Part shown: one piece after another, positions 34,546 through 42,973 of the stretch
How the letters are laid out: each line of letters starts with the position of its first letter
Numbering within the stretch: the stretch's first letter is position 1
Assembly (NCBI GenBank): GCA_040510375.1
Contig: JBEVJC010000013.1
Coordinates: forward strand, 62,001 to 126,000
Origin: JBEVJC01 sp040510375
Lineage (GTDB): Bacteria > Bacteroidota > Bacteroidia > Chitinophagales > Chitinophagaceae
Length of the DNA stretch: 64,000 bases
Direction of reading: 5' to 3'
Made by a program: the position numbers and the translations under genes
Notes under the pieces: generated by a model
Databases searched by the model: none
What the model saw: only the letters and a program-made list of their open reading frames with translations
What the model was told of the DNA's origin: nothing

Positions 34546-37182
34546 ATGACAGCAGAACACCAACGTCTGGCCGTTAATGCATCCAAATCAGTTCCTCTTG
34601 CCCAATGGGGGCCCTATCTCAGTGAGCGGCAATGGGGGACGGTGCGGGAGGACTACAGTGAATATGGTGATGCATGGCAATATTTTCCTTATGATCATGC
34701 CCATTGCAGGAGTTACCTGTGGGGGGAAGATGGACTGGCAGGGATTTCTGATTTTTTCGGAAATCTTTGTTTTGGTCTCGCCCTGTGGAATGGCCAGGAT
34801 CCGTTATTGAAAGAACGGTTGTTCGGACTCAGTAATCCACAGGGTAATCATGGCGAGGATGTAAAGGAACTGTATTATTACCTGGATAACCTGCCCACGC
34901 ATTATTATATGGAGTACCTGTATAAATATCCGCAACAGGCATTTCCCTACGATTTACTCAAAACAGAAAACAGGAACAGGAACAGGCAGGATGCGGAATA
35001 TGAAATCCTCGATACAGGTATATTTAACGATAACCAGTACTTCGATATCAAGACTACTTACGCAAAACAAAGTTCACAGGATATTTTTATCCGGATAGAA
35101 ATTACCAATCGTTATAGTAAGTCTGCAGAGATCACCGTGTTGCCGACATTATGGTTTTACAACAGGTGGAAACATGGAACACTGAAAAAGAAACCTTCCA
35201 TCACTGCATTGAATAAAACATCGGTCAGGGCTGAACACGAGCGGCTGGGTGATTATTATTTTTATTTCCAGCATGCGGACAAATCCATGTTCACAGAAAA
35301 TGAAACAAATACGGAAGTGGTCATGGGGATTCCCAACGAAACCATTTTCACCAAGGATGCTTTCCACCAGGCTGTAATAAATGGAACGAATATGGCGGAG
35401 CTTACGAAGAAAAAATCGGGCACCAAGTTCTCTGCCATGTATAAAATGAAGGTGCCGGCAGGGGCCACCAAAACGATCTATTGCAGGCTTTCAAGTAAGG
35501 AAGCAAATAATCCTTTTGTCAATGGTTTTGCCGATGTGTTTAATCTCCGTAAAAAAGAAGCAAACGAGTTTTATGCGGCAATCCTCCCCAAGGGAATGAG
35601 TGAAGAGATGGCCAATATCCAGCGCCAGGCACTTGCGGGAGTTTTATGGAGTAAACAGTACTACCATCTTGATGTGGAGAAATGGCTGAGTAACAGCGAC
35701 GGGATTTCACCGGTAAGTGCAATTAAACAAACGGGCCGCAACAGTGACTGGACACATCTCAAAAACCAGGACGTGATCATGATGCCCGACAAATGGGAGT
35801 ATCCGTGGTATGCCGCGTGGGACCTTGCTTTCCAGTGTATTTCCATGGCAGTGGTGGACCCCACATTTGCGAAGCACCAGTTGCTGCTGGTGATGCGTGA
35901 ATGGTATATGAAACCCGATGGACAGCTGCCGGCCTATGAATGGAATTTCAGTGATGTAAATCCACCGGTGCAGGCATGGGCTACCATGCAGGTCTATAAT
36001 ATTGAAAAGAAACAGACGGGCACGGGCGATATTGCGTTCCTTAAAAAGATGTTCCAGAAACTGCTGATCAATTTTACCTGGTGGATCAACCGGAAGGACA
36101 TTGAAGGCAATAATATTTTCGAAGGGGGCTTTCTCGGGCTTGATAATATCGGTGTGTTCAACCGTAGTTTCCATTTTCCGGGTGAAGTGCAGCTGGAGCA
36201 GGCGGATGGCACCAGCTGGATGGGTACCTATGCACTTGATATGATGGATATGGCATTGGAGATTGCCATGTATGACCGGTCGTTCGAAGACACTGCTACC
36301 AAATTTTTTGAACACTTTGTGCTTATCGCCGGTTCACTCAATGAACATGGACTGTGGAATGAACAGGACCGTTTCTTTTATGATGTATTATGTGTAAGGG
36401 GGGCGGATAATGTTCCGTTGCGGATTCAGTCGGTCGTAGGGATCACTCCGTTGTTTGCGGTATCAACCATCAGTAAAAAAATAATGGATAACCTGATTGA
36501 CTTCAGGAAACGTACAAGCTGGTTTGAGAATTACCGTAAGAAAAATGCGAAGTTCTGGCCAAACGAGGAGCGGAGTAATGATGGGGAGATATTGATGTCG
36601 CTGGTGCCAAAGGACAAACTGATTGATCTGCTGAAGCGATTGCTCGATGAAGAAGGTTTTCTTTCGAATGGCGGGATCAGGGCCCTTTCGAAGTATCATG
36701 ATCAAAATCCTTATTCAGTAACAGTTGAGGGGAATACCTATAGTATAAGGTATGATCCGGGTGACAGTACTTCAGATATGTTTGGGGGGAATTCCAACTG
36801 GCGTGGCCCGGTGTGGATGCCGATTAATTTCCTCATCATCCAGTCGATCAGGCGATATGGTGAATTTTATGGTGATACCTTGACAGTTGAATATCCCGAA
36901 GGATCGGGAGTAATGATGACGCTTGAGCAGGTGGCTGACAAGCTGACAAAAAGGGTGATCAGTCTTTTTGAAAAAAATGAAAACGGTGATCGTCCGCTCA
37001 ACGGTGACTATAACTGGTTTTATAAACGACCCGAAAATGCACATCTCGTCACCTTTTATGAATATTTCCACGGGGATTCGGGTCGCGGACTGGGAGCCAG
37101 TCACCAGACAGGTTGGACAGCACTGGTGGCAGAACTTATCAGTGAATATGGGGAAAAAAGGACGGGCACTGTTCAGTTATAA
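34546..37182 (+). CDS. GH63-type glucosidase (MGH1-like)
   Basis: 878 residues without signal peptide, so cytoplasmic. The N terminus QWGPYLSERQWGTVREDYS and the HCRSYLWGEDGLAGISD segment, followed in the second half by an (alpha/alpha)6-barrel region with WAAWDLAFQ-like WYAAWDLAFQC, GFLGLDNIG and NSNWRGPVWMPIN, fit the mannosyl-oligosaccharide glucosidase/mannosylglycerate hydrolase group. The acid pair is probably in WDLAFQ (Asp) and near the C terminus, not assigned here. Bacterial members cleave alpha-glucosides or mannosylglycerate-like solutes; the substrate is open. Downstream, a small lipoprotein gene begins 56 bases after its stop. Confidence 0.85.
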   Translation: MTAEHQRLAVNASKSVPLAQWGPYLSERQWGTVREDYSEYGDAWQYFPYDHAHCRSYLWGEDGLAGISDFFGNLCFGLALWNGQDPLLKERLFGLSNPQGNHGEDVKELYYYLDNLPTHYYMEYLYKYPQQAFPYDLLKTENRNRNRQDAEYEILDTGIFNDNQYFDIKTTYAKQSSQDIFIRIEITNRYSKSAEITVLPTLWFYNRWKHGTLKKKPSITALNKTSVRAEHERLGDYYFYFQHADKSMFTENETNTEVVMGIPNETIFTKDAFHQAVINGTNMAELTKKKSGTKFSAMYKMKVPAGATKTIYCRLSSKEANNPFVNGFADVFNLRKKEANEFYAAILPKGMSEEMANIQRQALAGVLWSKQYYHLDVEKWLSNSDGISPVSAIKQTGRNSDWTHLKNQDVIMMPDKWEYPWYAAWDLAFQCISMAVVDPTFAKHQLLLVMREWYMKPDGQLPAYEWNFSDVNPPVQAWATMQVYNIEKKQTGTGDIAFLKKMFQKLLINFTWWINRKDIEGNNIFEGGFLGLDNIGVFNRSFHFPGEVQLEQADGTSWMGTYALDMMDMALEIAMYDRSFEDTATKFFEHFVLIAGSLNEHGLWNEQDRFFYDVLCVRGADNVPLRIQSVVGITPLFAVSTISKKIMDNLIDFRKRTSWFENYRKKNAKFWPNEERSNDGEILMSLVPKDKLIDLLKRLLDEEGFLSNGGIRALSKYHDQNPYSVTVEGNTYSIRYDPGDSTSDMFGGNSNWRGPVWMPINFLIIQSIRRYGEFYGDTLTVEYPEGSGVMMTLEQVADKLTKRVISLFEKNENGDRPLNGDYNWFYKRPENAHLVTFYEYFHGDSGRGLGASHQTGWTALVAELISEYGEKRTGTVQL

Positions 37183-37238
37183 TCGGGGGACGTTTAATTC
37201 TGGCATGTATATTTCTTATAAGCGAAAAAAATATTATT

Positions 37239-37727
37239 ATGAAAAGTACCTGGTTCGCCGGCGGTTTAATGGTCGTGTTGTTATCCTGTAACAATGCGGA
37301 AGAAAAGGTTAGTGATAACGGAGAAAATATGGTTGCGGACTCAGTAACGGCAGCAAAGCCTGTGGTAACTGATTCCACGTTGACCGGTTGTTATGCATAT
37401 GTGGGTGGCAGGGACACGGTGCTGCTGCAAGTGGAAAAAAACGGTGATAATATTACCGGTTCACTCAGTTATAATTATTTTGAAAAGGACCGGAATGACG
37501 GATCGATCCAGGGAAGTATTTCGGGAGACCGGATCTCAGGGTTTTACCTGTTTAAATCCGAAGGGGTGATGTCTGTGCGGCAGGAGATCTGGAAGATCAG
37601 TAACGGACAACTTATACCCGGTTCGGGTGAGATGATCCAGCGGAATGACTCCCTCTTTTTCAAGGATCCGGCTGCCGTTGGGTTTGATGAAGCCAGGTCG
37701 CTGAAGAAGAAGAATTGTACTACCTGA
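37239..37727 (+). CDS. Predicted lipoprotein, unknown function
   Basis: 162 residues; lipobox LLSC with Cys17 followed by Asn-Asn. After a linker of about 30 residues comes a beta-rich domain: GCYAYVGGRDTVLLQVEKNGDNITGSLSY, then IQGSISGDRISGFYLF. This resembles a small antiparallel barrel common in Bacteroidota surface lipoproteins. No named family recognised. Ends before a clear terminator at 37753-37776. Confidence 0.7.
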   Translation: MKSTWFAGGLMVVLLSCNNAEEKVSDNGENMVADSVTAAKPVVTDSTLTGCYAYVGGRDTVLLQVEKNGDNITGSLSYNYFEKDRNDGSIQGSISGDRISGFYLFKSEGVMSVRQEIWKISNGQLIPGSGEMIQRNDSLFFKDPAAVGFDEARSLKKKNCTT

Positions 37728-37752
37728 TTTAATAAACCAGATGTAAATAACA

Positions 37753-37776
37753 GGACCCCGGAAGGGGTCTTTTTTT
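37753..37776 (+). terminator. Rho-independent terminator
   Basis: GGACCCC (37753-37759) and GGGGTCT (37764-37770) around a GGAA tetraloop, followed by a run of T residues. Ends the lipoprotein transcript. Confidence 0.85.
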
Positions 37777-37813
37777 ATGTCCATCGGTGTAGCCCGGGTA
37801 AGGGAAGGAAAAT

Positions 37814-37857
37814 TAAATTTGGATTATGCTAAATTTTTTAGTAAGTTTATGCTAAAT
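37814..37857 (+). promoter_or_regulatory. Promoter and repeat operator of the 2H/radical SAM operon
   Basis: -7 box TAAATTTG at 37814-37821, then two exact copies of TTATGCTAAAT (37824-37834 and 37847-37857) 23 bases apart, lying over and after the expected transcript start. A CTAAA/TTTAG palindrome spans 37829-37841. The arrangement suggests binding sites of a repressor; no regulator gene is adjacent. Confidence 0.55.
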
Positions 37858-37872
37858 AATTGATCATTGGAT

Positions 37873-38469
37873 ATGCCTATCGAAAAACAGCAGGAGCCGG
37901 ATTATTTTAACAGACTTCGCCGGTACAGGCTGGTGGTAAGGCCGGCTGCGGAGATGGCAGAAATTTTAATAGAGGAGAAACGGAAATTCAGCAGGGAGTA
38001 CCAGTTGGAGGGCGAGATCAGCGCCCCCCTGGTGGTCCTTACAGAATTCCTCGCAAAGGATGAAATGGAGGAAACCATTATCAGGTGGTTACAACGGATA
38101 ACAGGTGAGCACCGGTCCTTTGCAATCACCCTGAATAATTTTGGCGGTTGTCCGGCACATAGTGTGTTTCTCCGGATCCTGGACCATGAACCCTTGCGTG
38201 ACCTGGCCCGGCAGTTACAGCCGATTGATCAGTATGTACGAAGAAATGATTGCCCGCCGGTGCGGTTCATGGTGCAGCCGTACCTGCCGATTGCGGAAAA
38301 CCTGACGGGAACATTATATGACAGGGTGATCGGGGATTATTCAAGAAGGGATTTCCATGGATCATTTGAAGTAACAGAACTGATGCTGGTCCGGGCGAGC
38401 GACGATGGAGGTTCATCTGTCCGCAGGGCAGTACTGCGGTTGCAGCCGGGGCATCAGTTACAAAATTAA
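37873..38469 (+). CDS. 2H phosphoesterase-like protein lacking catalytic His (copy A)
   Basis: 198 residues from the ATG at 37873 (a TTG two codons upstream is ignored). The fold pattern is that of 2'-5' RNA ligase-like 2H proteins: YRLVVRPAAEMAEILIEEKRKFS, a first motif position, NFGGCPAHSVFLRIL, and a second motif position. In the family the two motifs are H-x-T/S; here they read APLVVL (Leu53) and QPYLPI (Tyr137), so both catalytic His are gone. The protein may bind RNA or nucleotides without cleaving them. It is first of three closely packed genes and is about one third alike to the next one by eye. Confidence 0.65.
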   Translation: MPIEKQQEPDYFNRLRRYRLVVRPAAEMAEILIEEKRKFSREYQLEGEISAPLVVLTEFLAKDEMEETIIRWLQRITGEHRSFAITLNNFGGCPAHSVFLRILDHEPLRDLARQLQPIDQYVRRNDCPPVRFMVQPYLPIAENLTGTLYDRVIGDYSRRDFHGSFEVTELMLVRASDDGGSSVRRAVLRLQPGHQLQN

Positions 38470-38480
38470 ATAAATCAGAT

Positions 38481-39095
38481 ATGCAACAGGATCTTCTCCA
38501 ACTTCCGGGATACCGGGTAAGTGACTACCAGCTGGTGCTGGTACCGCATGAAGAGCTGCGGAACCGGATCATTCAAACAAGGAAGGAGTTTTCAGAAAAA
38601 TATAAAACGGTATTCAGCCGCTTTTCGAAACCCTATCTGCCGTTGGTTTATTTCACGCAATATGAGATGATGGAGGAGCGGATACTGAACAGGCTGCGGA
38701 CCGTTGGCCTTGGCCAATATCCGTTCCGGGTTGAGTTTCGCGACTTTGGGAGTTTTCCTTCCCATAGTATCAATATCAATGTGCCAACCAAACTGCCGGT
38801 GCAGGATCTTGTGAAGAGGGTAAGGGAAGAGACGCAACGCCTGATGAAATTTACAGACGAACATAAACCACATTTTATAACAGAGCCGTATGTGAATATC
38901 GCTTCGAAATTAAAACCCTGGCAGTATGAAAAGGGATGGCTTGAATACAGTCATTTGCATTTCACCGGTAAGTTTATTGCAGACAAAATGTTACTGTTAA
39001 AAAAACGGGTTGGTGACCAGGGTTTCCGGCCGGTGCAGGTTTTTGATTTCGAGAATATGCCGGTAAACACGAAGCAGGGTGAATTATTCAGGTAA
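38481..39095 (+). CDS. 2H phosphoesterase-like protein lacking catalytic His (copy B)
   Basis: 204 residues. It is closer to the common Bacteroidota 2H family: DYQLVLVPHEELRNRIIQTR, FGSFPSHSININV, LVKRVREETQRLMKF and KLKPWQYEKGWLEYSHLHF. Where I expect RPHIT and DPHLTIA it has KPYLPL (Tyr52) and EPYVNI (Tyr137), so both motif His are Tyr. The rest of the fold is kept well, which argues for a selected, non-hydrolytic function and against decay. It starts 11 bases after copy A and 6 bases before the radical SAM gene. Confidence 0.7.
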   Translation: MQQDLLQLPGYRVSDYQLVLVPHEELRNRIIQTRKEFSEKYKTVFSRFSKPYLPLVYFTQYEMMEERILNRLRTVGLGQYPFRVEFRDFGSFPSHSININVPTKLPVQDLVKRVREETQRLMKFTDEHKPHFITEPYVNIASKLKPWQYEKGWLEYSHLHFTGKFIADKMLLLKKRVGDQGFRPVQVFDFENMPVNTKQGELFR

Positions 39096-39101
39096 AGGAA
39101 A

Positions 39102-40211
39102 ATGAAAAAGAAATTACCACAGGATCACTATCGCATCAATATTTCAGATAAAACGGAAGAGCAGCAGTATTTGCAGGGGCGGGGTGCCCAGATCAACACA
39201 AAAAACCGGTTCCTGAAACAGGAAACGACAAGGGAACATATTGAGGGAATCGATGACTGGTCGGAAGATAATATTCCAACACAATACATCGAACAACAAT
39301 CAAAAACCATTGTCAACAAGGTGGATAGTCCCGACGTGGGGATGGCCTATAGTATGAATGCATATGCTGGTTGTGAACATGGATGTATTTACTGTTATGC
39401 AAGGAATGTGCATGAATACTGGGGTTACAGTGCAGGCCTGGATTTTGAAAGAAAGATCCTTGTTAAGGTAAATGCGCCGCAGCTGTTGAGAAAACAACTG
39501 ATGAATCCCAAATGGGAGGTAATGCCCATAATGTTAAGCGGCAATACGGATTGTTATCAGCCTGCTGAACAGAAGTACCGGCTGACACGCGGACTGCTGC
39601 AGGTATGTAATGAATTTAACCAGCCCGTGGGTATCCTTACAAAGAATTCCTGGATTGTGAAGGATAAGGATGTACTGCAGGAGCTGGCAGCAAAGAACCT
39701 GGTGACAGCGATGGTTTCCATTACTTCGTTCAACGAAGACCTGCGCAGGGTGATGGAACCCCGGACCACCACTGCTGAGCAGCGGTTACGGGTGATTGAA
39801 GACCTGAGTAAGGCAGGCATTAAAATGGGCGTCATGCTTGGACCCATGATCCCCGGATTAAATGATCACGAGATGCAGCGGATCATGAAGTCAGCTTCAG
39901 ATGCGGGTGCTACATTTACTGCATACACATTCATCCGGTTGAATGGAGCCATAAAATTGTTATTCCATGACTGGTTGTATAAAAATTTTCCGGACAGGGC
40001 CGACAAGGTCTGGCATCTTATTGAGGATAGCCATGCAGGAAAAGTAAACGATAGCCGTTGGGGCCTCAGAATGCGGGGTGAAGGCTCAGTGGCAGAAATC
40101 ATTGCGCAGCAGTACCGCACTTACGGGCGCCTTTACAACATGAATGAAAACCGGTATAAACTGGATACCGGTTCTTTCAGGCGACCCGGTCAGCAGGGGA
40201 CGCTGTTTTGA
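39102..40211 (+). CDS. PA0069-family radical SAM protein
   Basis: 369 residues. The cluster motif C-x3-C-x2-C is at Cys91, Cys95 and Cys98 (GCEHGCIYCYAR), followed by HEYWGYSAGLDFERKILVK, the pattern of PA0069/SplB-like radical SAM proteins. VMLGPMIPGLNDHE and WGLRMRGEGSVAEII also fit. SplB repairs spore photoproduct, but members outside spore formers have no proven reaction. It is the third gene of an operon with two 2H-like proteins; a nucleic acid related substrate would suit both but is inference. Confidence 0.88.
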   Translation: MKKKLPQDHYRINISDKTEEQQYLQGRGAQINTKNRFLKQETTREHIEGIDDWSEDNIPTQYIEQQSKTIVNKVDSPDVGMAYSMNAYAGCEHGCIYCYARNVHEYWGYSAGLDFERKILVKVNAPQLLRKQLMNPKWEVMPIMLSGNTDCYQPAEQKYRLTRGLLQVCNEFNQPVGILTKNSWIVKDKDVLQELAAKNLVTAMVSITSFNEDLRRVMEPRTTTAEQRLRVIEDLSKAGIKMGVMLGPMIPGLNDHEMQRIMKSASDAGATFTAYTFIRLNGAIKLLFHDWLYKNFPDRADKVWHLIEDSHAGKVNDSRWGLRMRGEGSVAEIIAQQYRTYGRLYNMNENRYKLDTGSFRRPGQQGTLF

Positions 40212-40230
40212 AACCTTTTATTTTAGCTAT

Positions 40231-40377
40231 TTCTTCCTGAATGGCCCGGGGTATTACATCTACGGGTTCTTCCTGAAAATTGCCTGGGTGTTTTACATCT
40301 ATGGGTTCTTCTTAGTGAACCCTGGTTTTTGTCATACCTATTTTTTCCTGAATGACACGGGGTTTTTCACGGCAAAT
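40231..40377. repeat. Imperfect 36/39-bp tandem repeat
   Basis: Four units beginning TTCTTCCTG or a near variant start at 40231, 40267, 40306 and 40342, giving periods of 36, 39 and 36 bases. The first two also share TTACATCTAYGGG near their ends. Unit lengths are multiples of three, and the forward frame 40144-40449 reads through them as repeated FFL(N/K/V) blocks, but that frame overlaps the radical SAM gene and looks non-coding. The remaining 40378-40460 holds nothing recognised. Confidence 0.55.
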
Positions 40378-40460
40378 TTCCGTTTTATACCTTTTGGTAC
40401 GAATCCCTCTCCAATTACCTTACAGCAGGTAACAAATTACTTTACTTAAACCTGCAAAAA

Positions 40461-41300
40461 ATGCGACAAGCTGGAAAAGACCGTTCCCGGAATGAAAATC
40501 TCCGGGCGGACAATGACTACATGAAAATGAAACTTATGCTGGAAAGGGGAGCAAAGTTTGGTGTAGTAGGTCCTGATAAAATTCTTCCTCCTGAAATTGA
40601 AAACCTGTTCCTCCGGCAGGTGATCGAGTTTGAATCACTTAATGATACCAGGGCATTCATCCGGGTGGGCGACAAGATTGGAAGGCCGGCCAGGTTTCTT
40701 CCTGCGGATCAGATACCAGAGGAAGAGATCGGGAGGTTCTGCCGCGACCTGCTTGAGTTCCTGAATGATCACCAGATTACTATTGGGGTGTGCAGTCCGA
40801 ATGTTTCGCACCGGGAGTTGTATCGTTTTGTTACGGAGGAGTTGTTTGAACTCAACATCAGTAATGTCGATATGCCTGGTTTGGTTCATGGATTCGTTTA
40901 CGATGAATTCCATCCGGATCCGCTTTATGATAACCCCAGGTCAGTCATCAGTGGTTGTATTGAACCCATTTTTTGTATAAAGCCAATTGGTTCGATGCAT
41001 TTTTATCGCCGGTTTGATCTCCGGTTGAATGATCATTATCCGTTAGGCCAGCAGGAGTTTATGAACCTGGTGAACCATTTCAAATCTGGTTATGAAGAGC
41101 TGGATGAATTATATATCGGGGAAGTGGGTTGCCAGGTTGAGGGCGTACTTTCCAGCGTAACAGGTAACTTTAAAGTACACACAGTGAAGGGTGGGAACAG
41201 TACATGGCTGGAAGGTCAGTGGAAGGTTGAGCTGGTTGAACATCCCGTTACAGGTGTATGGGATATCATTTCCGTGCAGATTGATCAGATCAGGTTTTGA
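40461..41300 (+). CDS. Uncharacterised protein, 279 aa
   Basis: No family recognised. The protein is acidic and soluble, with no signal peptide or membrane segment. It begins with a charged helix, then LPPEIENLFLRQVIEFE and AFIRVGDKIGRPARFLPADQIPEEEIG. The last 100 residues (FMNLVNHFKSGYEELDELYI to DIISVQIDQIRF) have the strand pattern and length of a SnoaL/NTF2-like cone fold, a guess from pattern alone. Good codon use and a clear ATG support a real gene. It stands alone between the repeat array and a poly-T rich spacer. Confidence 0.55.
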   Translation: MRQAGKDRSRNENLRADNDYMKMKLMLERGAKFGVVGPDKILPPEIENLFLRQVIEFESLNDTRAFIRVGDKIGRPARFLPADQIPEEEIGRFCRDLLEFLNDHQITIGVCSPNVSHRELYRFVTEELFELNISNVDMPGLVHGFVYDEFHPDPLYDNPRSVISGCIEPIFCIKPIGSMHFYRRFDLRLNDHYPLGQQEFMNLVNHFKSGYEELDELYIGEVGCQVEGVLSSVTGNFKVHTVKGGNSTWLEGQWKVELVEHPVTGVWDIISVQIDQIRF

Positions 41301-41382
41301 TATTTTTTTTAGTCGCTTGGTTTTTTTTTCGGCCTCAGGGTATATAGAGTAAGAAGCATTCTTAAACTGCTTCACCTTATAT

Positions 41383-41730
41383 ATGAAACTTCAAACAACA
41401 ACCGAACGCCCGGTTATACTGGACGAACGGAGCGCCTTTATCCGGTCTATGATTATTAATTTCAGGAAGAGAACATTGACCCTTGCGGATCATCATTACA
41501 TTCATTGTTGGCTGGAAGACAATGAAGCCAATCAATTGCTCCTGGAGAAATGGATTATTGAAAGGCCGGTTGATGATGAGGCTGAACCGGCAAATACGGG
41601 AGGGCCAGATATAAAAATATGCAGACCCCGCCGAATGTTCTACAGGCAGAGCAGCGGATCAATTTTGGAAGCGCTGCTGATTCTGGTCATCTCTGTAATT
41701 ATATTGTTGGTAATTATTGAGGCTTTTTAA
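41383..41730 (+). CDS. Small protein with FecR-like N terminus and C-terminal membrane helix
   Basis: 115 residues. The N-terminal part ADHHYIHCWLEDNEANQLLLEKW recalls the short helical domain at the start of FecR anti-sigma factors, which binds an ECF sigma factor. A variable linker leads to a C-terminal membrane segment (about 94-113, EALLILVISVIILLVII). A true FecR has a large periplasmic domain after the helix; here the gene ends there. No sigma factor gene is next to it. The stop uses the palindrome TTAA (41727-41730) shared with the opposing gene. Confidence 0.5.
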   Translation: MKLQTTTERPVILDERSAFIRSMIINFRKRTLTLADHHYIHCWLEDNEANQLLLEKWIIERPVDDEAEPANTGGPDIKICRPRRMFYRQSSGSILEALLILVISVIILLVIIEAF

Positions 41731-42872
41731 ACACGGATATAGAGTTTTTTCCTGTCCATCAGATAACATAACAACCACATAAAAGCAATCACGGTCAGGG
41801 CAAAAAGCAGTGATCCAAACCTGGGGTCACCAGGAATTTTTGAGTAAACCTGACCATACAATACTGACCAGGGAGATTCACCGTCGGGCAGTCTGATCAG
41901 GCCCAGTGTTTCCGGAAGAAACGCGCTCAGGGCATAAACGAACAAGGCATTTTTACCGAAAACGTCAAAAAAGTGCGTGATCCTGCCTTCTGCTTTCCGG
42001 AATTCAATAAGGTAGATCATCGTTGCAAGGGTCAGGAATGCCAGTCCTGATGTATAGACGGTGTAGGAACTGGTCCAGATTTTTTTATTAATAGGAAAAA
42101 CCAGGTCCCAGCAATAACCGGTGATCATCAGGATGACACCGGTTACAAACAGTCCGGACAGCATTTCAAAGTTCTTCCCTTTCTTTCGGATATAGTCGCC
42201 CGCCAGGTAACCAAAGATGACGGAAACGATCGATGGCAAGGTACTGGCCAGACCTTCCGGATCAAAGGGAATACCTTCTCCCTTATATAAATGGGCAGTC
42301 CCCAGTAGGGGCAGATCCACTTCACTGGTGCCAAACCAGCCTTCGATACTAAAAGGGTCTGTGGGGTTGGCAACCAGGCAGATTGCCCAATAAACCAGCA
42401 GGATAATCATTCCGGCAACAAAAGTTCGTGTGGGTTTGAGGTAAAACACGAGAATGGAGGCCAGCAGGTAGCAGATTGCTATCCGTTGGAGAACACCCAT
42501 GATCCGGATTCCCGAGTCAGGATCGGTCGGAGCTACCCAGTGCCTGAAGCTCAGTCCGGTATCGGTAAAATGAAAGAAGGGCCACCAGTTAATCAGGAGG
42601 CCGATGGCAAAGATCAGGAAACTCCTGCGAAGCACTTTTCTCCAGAAAACTGCGCTGCCAGCGGCTTCCAACCGCGGCATCACAAATGCCATGGCGTTTC
42701 CTACAGCAAAGAGGAAAAATGGGAAAACGAGGTCGGTGGGTGTAAGTCCGTGCCAGGAAGCGTGTTCGAGTGGGGGGTAAATATGGTTCCAGCTACCGGG
42801 ATTATTAACCAGGATCATCAGGCAAACGGTGGCACCCCTGAAAACATCGAGTGAGTAAAAGCGTTGGTTCAA
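41727..42872 (-). CDS. Heparan-alpha-glucosaminide N-acetyltransferase-like membrane protein (NagX/DUF5009)
   Basis: 381 residues with about ten membrane segments. The N terminus RFYSLDVFRGATVCLMILVNNPGSW, followed by HGLTPTDLVFPFFLFAVGNAM, is the signature of the HGSNAT/NagX family. Human HGSNAT moves acetyl groups across the membrane to glucosamine ends; bacterial NagX is linked to GlcNAc use. A TTG at 42872 is taken as start because the signature begins at residue 5 and no ATG precedes it. Divergent from the polysaccharide locus. It could acetylate glycan or handle cell wall sugars. Confidence 0.88.
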   Translation of the reverse strand: MNQRFYSLDVFRGATVCLMILVNNPGSWNHIYPPLEHASWHGLTPTDLVFPFFLFAVGNAMAFVMPRLEAAGSAVFWRKVLRRSFLIFAIGLLINWWPFFHFTDTGLSFRHWVAPTDPDSGIRIMGVLQRIAICYLLASILVFYLKPTRTFVAGMIILLVYWAICLVANPTDPFSIEGWFGTSEVDLPLLGTAHLYKGEGIPFDPEGLASTLPSIVSVIFGYLAGDYIRKKGKNFEMLSGLFVTGVILMITGYCWDLVFPINKKIWTSSYTVYTSGLAFLTLATMIYLIEFRKAEGRITHFFDVFGKNALFVYALSAFLPETLGLIRLPDGESPWSVLYGQVYSKIPGDPRFGSLLFALTVIAFMWLLCYLMDRKKLYIRV

Positions 42873-42942
42873 GTTAGTCGGGTTAGGGTCTCAAGTTAAT
42901 TAACCGTGGGTTAATTCATTCGTTCTCTGCCAATTTTATTCT

Positions 42943-42973
42943 TTTGCCACTCCCATTTGCCCTGCTATATTTG
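42943..42973 (+). promoter_or_regulatory. Perfect promoter of the polysaccharide locus
   Basis: TTTG (42943-42946), exactly 19 bases, TATATTTG (42966-42973), both consensus. The transcript would start near 42980, leaving a leader of about 70 bases before the UpxY-like gene. Upstream, AATTAACC/GGTTAATT (42898-42905 and 42909-42916) form an inverted repeat between this promoter and the divergent NagX-type gene, a possible operator. Confidence 0.8.

Noticed and set aside
40144..40449. 101-codon plus-strand frame through the tandem repeat
   Set aside because: It starts inside the radical SAM gene in another frame; its repeated FFL blocks follow from the DNA repeat and there is no start signal of its own.
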